Assembly: GCF_019393635.1 (NCBI RefSeq) | Contig: NC_057863.1 | Coordinates: 623,914,791-623,978,790, forward strand | Reading direction: 5' to 3' | DNA from: Dromiciops gliroides | Lineage: Eukaryota > Chordata > Mammalia > Microbiotheria > Microbiotheriidae | DNA length: 64,000 nucleotides | Shown: positions 1 to 11,761 of the stretch, in pieces | Numbering within the stretch: the stretch's first letter is position 1 | Layout of the letters: the number at the start of each line of letters is the position of its first letter | Made by a program: the position numbers and the translations under genes | Notes under the pieces: model-generated | What the model was told of the DNA's origin: nothing | Seen by the model: the letters and a program-made list of their open reading frames with translations, nothing else | The model's database searches: none

Positions 1-162
1 GGGGGCAGCTAGGTGACACAGTGGATAGAGCACCAGCCCTGGATTCAGGAGGACCTGAGTTCAAATCCGGCCTCAGACACTTAACACTTACTAGCCGTGT
101 GACCCTGGGCAAGTCACTTAACCCCAATCACCTCACCACTAAATAAATAAATAAATAAACAT
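1..162 (+). repeat. Short marsupial SINE (tRNA-derived, MIR/CORE type)
   Basis: Head GGGGGCAGCTAGGTGACAC, B-box-like GAGTTCAAATCC and the CORE end GGCAAGTCACTTAACC, followed by an (AAAT)n tail. The left edge coincides with the window edge. Confidence 0.9.
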
Positions 163-553
163 TTATTAAAATATATTAGAGGTTAACAAAGAGAGAACAA
201 GTGTCTCTGAAAGAATAGGAAAACCTAATTTCACAAGGTGAAGCCTCTTTCCTGGCTGGAATGGAATTTCCCTAGGTTAGGCCCCGAGGATGGCTTCTGT
301 AAAAACAAATAAACAAAAAAACCCCATAAAACCTTACTTGGCTCCATGTGGGGAGTTGATTAAGCAGGGAGTGATGTGGTCAGATCTGGATATAAGGAAA
401 ATGAATTTGGCAGCTGTGAGAGGGATGGTCCAGGCCTTTCAAATTGACCTTCTGTCAGCAGAGACTTAGCCTTCCTTGGATCATTTTAGCTGATACTCCA
501 AAAGCAGTGACAAAACCTACCTAGTACACTGTGGCATTTAAAATTATATGTGG

Positions 554-705
554 TGGGGCAGCTAGGTGGTGCAGTGGATAAAGCACTGGCTTTGGATTCA
601 GGAGAACCTGAGTTCAAATATGGCCTCAGACATTTGACACTAACTGGCTGTGTGACTCTAGGCAAGTCACTTAACCCCCATTGCCCTGCAAAAAGCAAAA
701 TGAAA
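554..705 (+). repeat. Short marsupial SINE
   Basis: Full-length forward copy with a TGGATAAAGCACTGGC head and a tail merging into unique sequence after CCCTGC. Confidence 0.9.
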
Positions 706-1164
706 TTATATGTGATTGCTGTATTTCCATCCCAAGTTTAGGGGAAATTAGCTGGGGTTTCTAATATATTTGTTACTTATAAATTAGAAGCTTTAGCACC
801 AATTTTGGGCATTAAGCATTTATTAAAGCATACCAGATATTAGTAAAGAGAGAACACTTGGCTCAGAAAGTTAAGAGAAGGCCTATCTAGCCTAGAGCTC
901 AGGCTGGCCTGCTTCTTCCTCCAAGTCTTCCTCCACAAGTCCGAGAGCCTAACTGAGAATGGAAGCTTCTCTTGGGTCGGGAGGAGAGGCGGCCCTTCCA
1001 CACTGCTCAGAGCTAATTGGCTGGCATCCTTCAAGTCTATTGGTTTACTGGACTTGAGGGTGGTCCATGAGCAGAATGTGCTGAGGTCAGAGTTCACAGA
1101 ACACACCCCCTGAGGGCCAGGCTCTCAGGTAGGTGTGGTTTCAATCAAGTCAACTTTGTGTGTA

Positions 1165-1301
1165 TGTGTGGCAATTGGGGTTAAGTGACTTGCCCAAGGT
1201 CACACAGCTAGTAAGTGTCAAGTGTCTGAGGCTGGATTTGAACTCAGGTCCTCCTGAATCCAAGGCCAGTGCTTTATCCACTGCGCCACCTAGCTGCCCC
1301 C
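1165..1301 (-). repeat. Short marsupial SINE
   Basis: Reverse copy, from GGCAATTGGGG to CTAGCTGCCCC, without a long poly-T. Confidence 0.9.
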
Positions 1302-2109
1302 CAATCAATCTTAATATTATCCCCTCCAAGGGGCCCTCTGGATGTCCCAAAACCCATTATTTTCTCACAACACCAAGCACAGGCTTTGCGTTGTGTTGTT
1401 TTTTGGTTTTTTTAAAGAACATTTTTTCTAATTAGGGAAGAAATGTTTGATTCTTATTAAATCATTCCGCCTTTCATCGTCTTCATCTCTTTCAGTAAAA
1501 TAAGGTATATGGACTTGATGAATGAGGCTCTAAACTTGATAATCCCTCAAGTTCCTTCTAACTCCTGAGTTACAGAATCTCCACATCTCTGTGTTGGAAA
1601 GGTCCCCAAAGGACAGCTAGTCCTACCCTGTACCTGAACCACCAAAGGATAACTAAACATAAAGAAATGAATGAAAAAGCATTGATTAAATCTTTATTAG
1701 ATGCAAAGCTGGCCAAGATTCCCCTCTATCCGTTCTGGGTAGGATTTAGCTGACTAGTTTAGTTGATAGGCAAGCATGCAATAGTATGGTAGAGTAGGAA
1801 AGGACCCGGGTTCAAATACTGACTTGGACCTTGGCCAAGACACTTAACTGCCCTTGGTCTCAGTTTTCTCACCAGTAAAATGGGGAGAGGGGAGTTGGAC
1901 TAGATAGTCTCTGAAGTTCCTTCTAGTAGTATAGCTATAGTTCTATGAAACATGTTTGTGTTAATACGAGTCACATTGAATATAAGCTATTCCCCTAATC
2001 ACAAAATGTCTGACCTGGAAGGACCTTGGAGATTGGTTAGTCCAACCCAAACCTTCAGGTATTTATTCATTCATTCATTCATTCATTTGTTTATTTATTT
2101 GTTTGTTTA

Positions 2110-2260
2110 TTTATTTTGGGCAGGGCAATGAGGGTTAAGTGACTTGCCCAAGGTCACACAGCTGGTAAGTGTCAAGTGTCTGAGGCCAGATTTGAACTTA
2201 AGTCCTCCTGAATCCAGGGCTGGTGCTTTATTCACTGTGCCATCTAGCTGCCCCCCCCCA
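2110..2260 (-). repeat. Short marsupial SINE
   Basis: Reverse copy preceded by an (ATTC)n/(TTTA)n run that probably derives from its tail; ends in CTGCCCCCCCC. Confidence 0.88.
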
Positions 2261-2579
2261 GGTATTTATTAATAAGAATCCACTGTGCCATGTACCTGCC
2301 AAGTAGTCACCCAGCCTCTATCTGAAGAGCTGCAGAGATGGGAACTTGCCCCCTCCCAAGGTGGTATATTCCACTTTCAAACATCTTTCCCTTCTATCGA
2401 GTTGGGCTATGCCTATGAACCAGTCAATCAATTAACAAGTATTGAAGTGGGTGTGTTCATATGGACTATTTGTGCCTGACCCGTGGTAGAGCCTTCTGAG
2501 CTCATATTGGTTTGATTGGTCCCACATAGTGATGTCATTTTTGGTCTTCTTTGAGAATGAAGGACAACAACCAACCACT

Positions 2580-3460
2580 ATTAGACTCTGGGGATACAAA
2601 TACATAGAATGAAACAATCCTTTCAAAGAGCTTACATCCTAATGGAGGACAACGATTATGTATAAGATATATGCAGCAGAAATATCAAGTGAGCAATCGC
2701 AAATACCTACAAATTAGTTCAATACAAGGCGGTTGAGAAAGGAGGGAGGGCGTTAGCAGTTGGTGAGATCAGGAAGAGCTTCATTTGGAAGACGGTGATT
2801 GAGCTGAGACTTGAAGGAAGTAAAGGATTCTGTGAGGTGGAGATGAGGATGAAGGGCATTCCAGGCATGGGGGACATCCAGGGCAAAGGCATGGAAGTGG
2901 TAGATGTAGTATGATGAGGAACAGAGAGAAGACCAGTATTGTAGAGTGTGGGAGGAAGGGCAGCTAGGTGGCGCAGTAGATAGAGTACTGGCCCTGGAGT
3001 CAGGAGTACCTGAGTTCAAATCTGGCCTCAGACACTTAACACTTACTAGCTGTGTGACCCTGGGCAAGTCACTTAACCCCAATTGCCTCACTAAAAAAAA
3101 AAAATAGTGATCTAGAGTGTGGGAGGGGGAGTGATGTCCAATGAAGCTGGAAAGGGAGGGGCCATGTTGCTTAAAACTAAACAGAGGAATTTATATTTTA
3201 TTGTGGAGGCCATTGGAGCAGATATTGGAGTTGACAGAGTAGGGAGTGATAAGGCCAGATCTGTGTACTGGGAAAATCCCTTTGGCAACTGCATGGAGGA
3301 TGGATTGGAGTGGAGAGAGGCAGGAGGCAGGGAGACAATTTAGGAAGCTGCTGGAATAAAGGAGGTGAGAGGAGAGACAAGGGCCTGATCCAAGATGGCA
3401 GCGATATCATGGAGGTGGGAACGCCAAGACTTGGTGACTAGTGGGTGCATAGAGTGAGGA
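2580..3460 (+). repeat. Unnamed old interspersed repeat, interrupted by a SINE
   Basis: Text such as ATTCCAGGCATGGGGGACA and TTGGCAACTGCATGGAGGATGG recurs in related form near 59.9-60.2 kb and 62.6-62.8 kb. I recognise a dispersed family of L2/L3 age but cannot name it. Confidence 0.6.
2957..3105 (+). repeat. Short marsupial SINE with target-site duplication
   Basis: Forward copy with a 12-A tail. TAGAGTGTGGGA occurs on both sides, so it was inserted into the older repeat around it. Confidence 0.9.
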
Positions 3461-3984
3461 GCTGAGTATAGAAGTCAAGCAAAATGAGGGAAGCACTTCA
3501 GCTGAAAATGATCTGGGGTTTTTAGTGAACAAGGAGCTCAGTATGAGGCAATATTGTGATAGTAGGCTGCTGACAAAGCTTGGACAACCTGAGGCTGTCC
3601 TGAGAGGCTAAAGAGATGACCATCCTGTTTCAATCTGCCCTGGAATAAGTGTCTTTATTTCTGGGGTGCCCCAGTTTAGGAAAGGCAATGATATGGTGGA
3701 GAACAGGCAGAGGGGAGCAGCCAGGACTCTCTGGGATCTTTGGAATCATGGGTTCCAAGGATTAGGTAAAGGAACAGAGGCTGGGTGACCACTAGGACGG
3801 AGACTGAACTGGTCAGCTGCTGAGATGGATGGATCACTGAGCCTTACCCCTACCCTGCCTCTATGTCTTACATATTTGACCAACTGATGTAACCGGAGGA
3901 TCCCTAGACTTGGCCATTGGTCCCTCTGCTGCACCCTTAGGACTCGTGGGCCTTTCAATTTGCTTCACATCTCAACATTGTTCA

Positions 3985-4085
3985 ACGTGTTGTCTCCCCC
4001 AATTAGAATGTGAGCTTCCTGAGGGCCAGGCCTGTTTTTTCTATTTGTATCCCCAGAGTTTAGCACAATGCTTAGCACGTGGTAA
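3985..4085 (+). repeat. L2 LINE 3' end fragment
   Basis: The words GAATGTGAGCTTCCTGAGGG, TATCCCCAGAGTTTAGCACA and a following AGCACGTGGTAAGC are diagnostic of the L2 3' end. Confidence 0.75.
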
Positions 4086-4212
4086 GCCCTTCATCCCTTT
4101 ATGCACTCACTCTCACCAGATTTGGGGGAGGAAAAAAAGTGGGGTCTATATTGAGACATGATTTCTTCTAAGATCAAGAGTTTAATTATGTAACCTTTCT
4201 TCATCCCCTTAG

Positions 4213-4331
4213 CTCAGCCATGTCCTAATCCAATACCGCCACCTCATGGCCGCATTGCACCAGTGCAACCGAAATACACCATGAAAGACCACTTCTCTCT
4301 CTCTTGTGAGACTGGATACGCCCTTTCCAAA
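4213..4331 (+). CDS. MASP2: MASP2 exon: CCP1 (sushi) first half
   Basis: The exon starts after a pyrimidine-rich tract ending in TTAG and stops at a GTAAGT donor. Two bases complete a split codon, then 39 codons run open. The peptide begins QPCPNPIPPPHG and ends ETGYALSK. It holds the first two cysteines of a complement control protein module (QPC and LSC) and the Gly-Tyr typical of sushi domains. CCP1 helps position the protease domain and takes part in C4 recognition in the family. The exon ends in phase 0, matching the next one. Confidence 0.95.
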
Positions 4332-5529
4332 GTAAGTTCCCTGAGAACAAGAGGGGTGTCACCGGAGAAGTCCCAACTCCTGGCATTTCCGCTCCTTTTT
4401 TTTTTTTTTTGAGGCTATGATAGAAGGTTTGGGATAAAAAAGAGATAGTTTCTCTCTTTGTTGGTCCCTATATTTAGGGCCCAATGTGTGGATGAAGGCT
4501 GAGACCAAAGGGAGGGCAGGCAGATGACTTACCTGTCCAGGTTCACTCTCATCGGTGAAACACCTCTCTATTAAAGTAAAGGCAGGCAGTCCCCCTGGCC
4601 CAAAGATGACCTTTCTCTGCAACAACTCCTGGGCCCCCACATACAAAAAATGAGATGCCAACAGGAATTCGTATATTCTGCAAAGTTATAAATAGTGATC
4701 ACTGGTCAGGGAGAGGGAGTATAATTTTAAAAAATGCTTAGCAAGTTGCTTGAGTGGCCCAGGTAGGAGATTAACATGTCCTCTTTATGTTCTTCAAAAT
4801 TGTCACTAAGTCCCTGTAGTAAAAAGTAATAACCATGAAACGATAGCTAGGCAATCCACAGTCCTGCAGAGGGACAAAAAAGAGAAGGTGAGACACTTTT
4901 CTCACCTTAGCAAAACTTCTAGGTCCCCTTTCCCATAATGCCTTACACTGCATTGATGCTTAAACAACTGGATCTCCAGAAAGCCCATCCCATGATCCTT
5001 TGAGTCACAAGAAGACCTCCCTGACCAAACTGTCTCCTTGCTTATTATAAGGTGTTGTTTTTCCTTCCAGTGGGGAAAAACTTTATGGTCACTTAAAACG
5101 ACAGAATGGGAAGGAATTTTAAACATCTTCTCTCATGTCCTCCTTTTATTACCAAAATGGAGACCCAGATGGGTTAGATGACTAACCCATTCTGACATCT
5201 CCTAAGTAGTACAGACAGGAGCTACACCAAGATCCTTGGATGCCCAAACTCTAGGGCTCCTTATCATCCTAATTAATATTTGATTGGTAGCTTCTTTTTT
5301 TTTTCTTTAAATTAGACACTCCCCTAAGACTAACTCTGTCTCTGTCTCTCTCTTGTCTCTCTCTGTCTTTGTCTCTGTCTCTCCATGTCTCTCTGTCTCA
5401 CATACATCCCATTGAACCTTCCCTGGTAACAGAGGCCAGGGAAGCAAAACAACCCAACACATTGACAACACCTGACAACTTCTACCTTGTTCTTCACCCA
5501 TAGACATTGAATCATACATAGATTCAGAG

Positions 5530-5680
5530 ACAGAAGAAACCTCAGGGGACTTTGAGTTCAGAGAGAGGTTGAGTGATTTTTCCAGAGTCACACAGCTAAA
5601 TATCTGAAGAAAGTTGGACCGAGGTTTCCTTGACTGCAAGCCCAGAGCTCCATCTACTATGACACATCTTCTCTCCCAAG
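5530..5680 (-). repeat. Old MIR-type SINE fragment
   Basis: Reverse remnant with CAGAGTCACACAGCTAA and a CATCTACTATG.CAC end, much more diverged than the young SINEs. Confidence 0.6.
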
Positions 5681-5799
5681 GAAGATACAACATTTCCAAT
5701 ACCCCAACTGCTTCCCTCTTTTCCTTCTCCAATTTTTCCTCCTCTCCATATTCTTCCTTCTTCAGCCTTCTCTTCTTCCTGACCTGAAAGGTTAAAAGA

Positions 5800-5995
5800 A
5801 CAGCTATGCAGCCTCAGATAATTATTGGCTGCACGACCCTGGGCAAGTCACTTCACTCTGTTTGCCTCAGTTTCCCCATCTATAAAATGAGCTGGAGAAG
5901 GAAATAGCAAACCATTCCATCATCTTTGCCAAGAAAACCCCAAATGGAGTCACAAAGAGTCCAATATGACTAAAAATGACTGAACAACAACAATC
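5800..5995 (+). repeat. Long SINE with RTE-like tail
   Basis: The CORE segment continues into GAGCTGGAGAAGGAAAT, AGCAAACCATTCCATCATC and GAGTCACAAAGAGTCC, then ACTGAACAACAACAA. That tail resembles BovB/RTE 3' ends. Confidence 0.8.
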
Positions 5996-6326
5996 ATCAA
6001 GCAACTAGTATTTCTCAGAGACAGAACTTGGACCTGGCTCTTCCTGAGTTGAAGGTGGGCCCTCTGTCTGCCATAGGGCTTCTACATCATATATGAGTAT
6101 ATGGTATCTTAACAACAGCATAGCTGTATTACATAGTGAATCCAACCCTGGGCTTAGAGTCAGTAAGCCCTGAGTTCCAGTCCTTCCCCTGACATTAACC
6201 AGCTATGTGACTCCCCTCTCAGAATCTCAGGCATCTCTCTATGCTGATGAAGTCACAGATCCTCCTTCTCCCAGGAAAAAAAATAACTTCCCATCCTTAT
6301 GTACAAAAACCCAAACACAGCTTAGA

Positions 6327-6404
6327 ATATAGATATAGATAGACAGACAGACAGACAGATAGATAGATAAACAGATAGATAGACAGACAGACAGACACAC
6401 ACAC

Positions 6405-6459
<55 letters not shown>

Positions 6460-6740
6460 TGAACCAGCGGATGGATGGATGGATGGGTGGATGGATGGAT
6501 GGATGGATGGATGGATGGATGGATGGATGGATGGATGGAAGGCTAAATGGATAGATGAACCATAGATGGATAGATACATGGATAGATAGATAAGTGGACC
6601 AACAAATTGATGGATAAACAGACACAATAGATGGATGGATGAATACACAAGACACAGATGGGCCAATAGATGAATGGTTGGATAGATAGACAAAAACAAA
6701 TAGATGGATAGATAGATAGAAAGCATTTACTAAGCACTTA
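6327..6740. repeat. Compound microsatellite (GATA/GACA, CA, GA, GGAT)
   Basis: About 410 bp of adjoining arrays: ATAG/ACAG tetramers, a short CA run, roughly 20 GA units, then GGAT tetramers and degenerate GATA. Long Ser/Ile/His-rich frames on the - strand are by-products. Confidence 0.95.
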
Positions 6741-7137
6741 CTATGGGGCAGGCACTGTGCTGTGCTGGGAATACAAATACAAGCAAAAAGAGATAGCTCC
6801 TGACCTCAAGGATCTCTCACAATCTAATAGGGAAGACCACCTATAAGAGAGCTGAAGAACAGGAGGAGGATGCTACTCATGAGAAGGAATGCTATGAGTG
6901 CAGAATGAGGAGTGAAGCCTTAGAGAGGAATGAGTCCGGGCAGTTCCTCAAAAGAAGGCTCCTGGAAGGGAGTCCCCAGTGAGAGGAGGAGGTGTCCCAG
7001 GAGTGGAGGCATCTCCAGGCTGAGAAAGGCTGCTAGGAAAGAGAATCAGGAGCAGAGTGCAGGAGTGGCGTTGCTGACTTAGACAACTTTTGGGGAATCG
7101 ATGCATAAATGGTTTTATTTTCTCTATTCCTCATCAG

Positions 7138-7216
7138 GATGAAAAATTTTTGGCGTCTTTTACTGCAGTCTGTCAGAAAGGTGGAACCTGGGACAAAACA
7201 ATGCCAAAATGCAGCA
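7138..7216 (+). CDS. MASP2: MASP2 exon: CCP1 second half
   Basis: The exon lies between a CAG acceptor and a GTAAGA donor: 26 codons plus one base. The peptide includes SFTAVCQKGGTWDKTMPKC, which supplies cysteines 3 and 4 and the conserved tryptophan of CCP1. It starts in phase 0, as the preceding exon requires, and leaves one base that forms an Ile codon with the next exon. The frame stays open past the donor into the intron; that extension is not coding. Confidence 0.95.
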
Positions 7217-7460
7217 GTAAGAGGCTCTTTCTGATGGGGGTGGGGATGATAGTGATCCTTTTACCCCTGATGGAGCAAACCAGAAAACAGAGTATAAAAA
7301 ACCAAGCCTCTGTCCTACAGAGGGGACGTTCAAGTCCCACTAAGTCACCTACTTATAAATCATGCTTTCTTCATTTCTTTTGATCCCAGAAAATAGCAAT
7401 AGTGATCAGAAATCTGAAAGCTCCAGAATCCTGGATTAGAAAAAAAAAACAAAAAACAAG

Positions 7461-7632
7461 GGACAGCTAGGTGGTACAGTGGATAAAGCACCAACCCTGG
7501 ATTCAGGAGGACCTGAGTTCAAATTCAGCCTCAGACACTTGACACTTACTAGCTGTGTGACCCTGGGCAAGTCACTTAACCCCCATTGCCCCGCAAAAAA
7601 AAAAAAAAGAAAAAAAAAGAAAAAAAGAAAAA
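7461..7632 (+). repeat. Short marsupial SINE
   Basis: Forward copy with a long A-rich tail interrupted by G. Confidence 0.9.
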
Positions 7633-7869
7633 AAACAAGAAGCTCCTGAGAATATCCTTTGTTTATATTTTTATTTAATGCGAAACAAAAAATATTTAAG
7701 TACCCAGTAGTAAGTTCATTGAAAACTACTGAAATATAATGTTTAAATGACCATTTTTCAGATATACTAAATAGCTATTGAGCATCTGCTAGTAAGTGGC
7801 TTCTCTTCAAGAGGTCTTTCCCTGTAGTTAGTGCCCTTCAGAATCCCATATTATTTTGTACTAATTTTA

Positions 7870-8335
7870 TATTTCTTTCTCTGTCTCTTATTCTTTTCTT
7901 CCTTTCCTCCCTCCCTTCCCTCTCTCTATTTTTGTCTTTCTCTTTGTCTCTCTCTGTGTCTCTCTTTATATATATATATATAATATGTATTTCCTTTCTC
8001 TCTTTGTGTCTGCCTGTTTTTCTGTTTCTCCCTCTCCCCATTCTTCCTCCCTTTATGTCTTTCTATCTCTGTCTCTCCCTCTCCTCTCCTTTCCCCACTC
8101 TGTTTCTTGATCTCTATCTCTCTGTCTGTGTCTCTCTTCTCTCTCCCCCCTCTCTGCCTCTCTTTTGGTCTCTGTCTCTCTCCCTCTCCCCATCCCTCCC
8201 CCCTCTCTCTGTTTCTCTGAATCTGTATCTGTCTCTCTCCCACCTCTCCCTTCTCTCTCCTCTCCCTCTGTCTCTGCTTCTCTTTCCCTGTCCCCCGTCT
8301 CTCCTTCCCCCTTTCCCAGCCCTGTCTCTTCCCAA
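7870..8335. repeat. Pyrimidine-rich low-complexity tract (CT/CTGT)
   Basis: About 460 bp of TCTCTGTCTC-type sequence with a short TA run. It opens long spurious frames on both strands. An L2 3' end follows at about 8325-8455. Confidence 0.9.
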
Positions 8336-8455
8336 ATATTGTCTTGAGGCAGGGACTGTAATCTGTTTTGGTTCTTGTCTTGCATCCCTGCTACCTAGTA
8401 TGGCACCTGGCACCTAGTAGGTGCTTTAAGAAAATGCTTACTGAATTGCAGTTAC
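8325..8455 (+). repeat. L2 LINE 3' end fragment
   Basis: GGCAGGGACTGTAATC, CATCCCTGCTACCTAGTATGG and CACCTAGTAGGTGCTT follow the L2 3' end layout. Confidence 0.7.
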
Positions 8456-10399
8456 TCATGTGTATCTGCAGCTATCATCCCATACCACTCACTCATTCAT
8501 TTGTTCAGCAAAGATGATTTAAGCATTCATCATGCAGATCATGATGCTGAAGGCAGTAGAAAGTTAAGCTCTGTTATGGTCTCTGTTCTCATGGAAAATT
8601 CAGTCTGACAGGGGGATGAAATACAAACCCAGAGAAATCAGCACACAGTGATACAATGTGTGCATGAGAGAGGGGCAGAACCGAGAGCCACTCACATATC
8701 CTAATAGATGAAGCTGTAAAATCTAAAAGTTCCACATTTTACGATACAGCCCAGCCCCTCGAATGTCCCCTTATCTAACCATTTGAGGACTTAAAGTGAT
8801 ACCTCTGAGGATAGAGTCATCTTGTTGCCCGGGTGAAAGGTTTTACTTTCCATTCTCTTCATAGAAAAAAGCCCAATGATGGGAGAGAACTTGAAGGTCA
8901 TCTAGCTCTTTTCCTGTGTGTAGTTCTTTCAAGGTCCTTTCTGTTCTAATGTCTCGCCAAGTTATAAATTGAACATTATCCTCGGAGCCAGGTAGACCGT
9001 ATCCAATTTTCTCCCCCTTATATCTCTATGGTTTCTGCTATTCACCTTCGGCACTGGAATAAGATGGCCAGGGAACTCCATAAGTCCTTTGAAATCCCTT
9101 TTTCTTAGGAAGGAAAAGGATAAGCAGGATCTCCCCTCTGAAATTCCATAAGGGAAATTGGTTTAGAGAATGGATAGAGAGGATCCCATAGATGAAAAAC
9201 TATATAGGAAATATTAGTCCAGGAGCTATGGGAAGTTACATTCCAGTGAGGAAATAAAAGGGAGTTCTGTCTAAAAAGACAAATGTGGATGCATAGGGGA
9301 CTCACCAGCAAAAGGCATGTGCAGATGGTGAAGCAAGGGCAGGTAAGGAAGGATGGACACAAAATTGTGGCATAACTCTTTGAGAATTATGTCAGGGGCA
9401 CTTGAATTCAGAAGGAGCTCAGGCTAGTAAGGAAAGCTAAGACAACAAGAAGGATTTTTGTCATTTTCTTCTCCAGCTCACTTTACAGATGGGGAAACTG
9501 AGGCAAACAAGGTGAGGTGACTTGCCCAGGATGAGTATCTTGAGGCTACATTTGAACTCAAGTCTTTCTGACTCCAGGGGCAGCTCTTTACACACTATGG
9601 CACCACCTAGTGGCCCTTGATAAACTGTTGTACTGAGGATTTTGGCAGATGACTGGACCCAGATGGCTCTGGGGGAGACAGTGAGGTTGGTGACCTTGCA
9701 CAGCCCTCCCTCACTTAAATCCAATTCAGTGCAAAGTCATGACATCACCCCTATGTCATGGTCCTCTTCGGGAACGAAGCACAAACAACAATAATTCGCA
9801 GATGAGACGGCCAGGCCACAGCCAGCAATTGCTGGGAGAACCCAGGAGGGTAGATTTGTGGATTTTTAAAGAAAGGAAGAGCATTAAGAAAAGTCTTCAA
9901 CAGGGGATCAAAAGTCACCAACCTCACAAGAACAAGGGAGAGGGAGGCACAGCTAGACAGCAATTCATCTGAAAAAGATATGGAGGTTTTAGTTGGCTGT
10001 AATCTCGACATGCATCATTAGTGTGTGATGGGGAGGCCAAGAAGCTGAATGCCATCTTAGGTTAGGTTAAGAAAGTTCTGATGTTTAGGACTAGGCAAGC
10101 ATTTATTAAGCACCTACTATATGCTAGGTGGAGGCAGCTAGGAAATTCTGGGAAAGGTGACCTATCCCTTTCTTTAGGAAAGACTGTCAAAGCCCAGTGA
10201 TAGCTCAGTCTAGAAAGAGCAATTCACATTTCTAAGGCTCTTTATGTTTATTTTTTTAAAGTGCTTCTTAATTTACAACAGCATTAGTTCAGAGAGGTTA
10301 GGTGACTTGCTCATGATCACACAGCTAAGTATTTGACCTAGGCATTTGAATAGACTGTCTGACTTTAAGCACAGTTCTCTTCCCACAACACTATTATAT

Positions 10400-10650
10400 C
10401 TTAGAGCCGCTAGGTGGTGCGGCAGATAGAGTACTGAGGCTTGGAGTCAGGAAGACTTCATGAGTTCAAAGCTGGCATCAGACACTTACTAACTGCATGA
10501 CCCTAGCCAAGTCACTTCACCTTGTTTGCCTCAGTTTCCTCATCTGTAAAATGAATGAGAGAAGGAAATGGCAAACCACTCCAGGATCTCTGTCAAGAAA
10601 ACGCCAAATGGAGTCACGAAGAGATGGACAGGACTGACAGTGACTAAACA
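10400..10650 (+). repeat. Long SINE with RTE-like tail
   Basis: Head GCCGCTAGGTGGTGCGGCAG, CORE, then GAAATGGCAAACCACTCCAG and GAGTCACGAAGAG. Confidence 0.85.
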
Positions 10651-10664
10651 AATTACATCTTTTT

Positions 10665-10776
10665 GAGGGGTGGGGCAGGGCAATGAGGGTTAAGTGACTT
10701 GCCCAGGGGGTTGAACTCAGGTCCTCCTGAATCCAGGGCTAGTGCTTTATCCACTGCGCCACCTAGCTGCCCCCTA
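10665..10776 (-). repeat. Short marsupial SINE with internal deletion
   Basis: A reverse copy abutting the preceding long SINE. It lacks about 30 bp between CTTGCCCAGG and GGGTTGAACTCAGG. AATTACATCTT flanks both sides and is probably its target-site duplication. Confidence 0.85.
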
Positions 10777-10885
10777 AATAAATTACATCTTAAGGATGGA
10801 ATTGATCTCCCGAAGTCACCCAACAGTAGCCCTTTCCTTTCCTCACAAATGAAATTAGAGCTGCCCACCATGTGCAGGGAAATGA

Positions 10886-11212
<327 letters not shown>

Positions 11213-11650
11213 TGAAAATAAACTTTAACCAACATTTTGGGCCAAGGCTAGAAGAAAGATTAAAAGGCACTTTTCCCACTGCTAAGTGAAATATTATAGC
11301 TCAAGTGACATTTAATGTCAATTTGCTAGAATTCGAAAACAGATCTTATCCAGTAAATGACTACTCCAAACACACAATATATTCCAAATGGTTTAATTTA
11401 ACAAGCCCAAAACCGTATCATTAAGCACTTGAGATCTTGATACATATTCAAGTTACACATCTAAAAGGTTTCCACTTTGCAAGCAGAGACCTCGTGTTTA
11501 TGAAATCATGTAAAATGGTTATTCAGACACCTCTATTTCCCACTGATGCTCAAGAGTCAACATCCTTCAAGGTGGTATTCAGATAAATGACAACCATCTT
11601 ACATATGCAGTTAATTTAAGCTTTTTTTTTTCTTTATTCCTTTTCAATGA

Positions 11651-11761
<111 letters not shown>

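Larger units (their letters stand above)
1..4212. other. MASP2 intron (5' part off-window) with repeats
   Basis: I find no exon before 4213. The CUB2 exons expected upstream of CCP1 are not recognisable here, so they should lie left of the window. The stretch holds five short SINE copies, MIR-like low-similarity pieces, an unnamed old repeat (about 2580-3460) and an L2 3' end (about 3985-4085). The open frames in it are SINE- or repeat-derived. Confidence 0.6.

Noticed and set aside
6239-6737. Overlapping - strand frames rich in Ser, Ile, His and Pro.
   Set aside because: They are translations of GATA, GGAT and GA microsatellites.
6327-6740. CRISPR-like regular repeats.
   Set aside because: Tetranucleotide microsatellite without spacers, in a vertebrate genome.
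7090-7383. 97-codon + strand frame around MASP2 CCP1b taken as one coding unit.
   Set aside because: Only 7138-7216 is exon; the flanking codons are intronic and lack similarity beyond the splice sites.
7838-8417. Long frames on both strands, Arg/Glu-rich on - and Ser/Leu-rich on +.
   Set aside because: Low-complexity CT tract; no stop codons because of composition.
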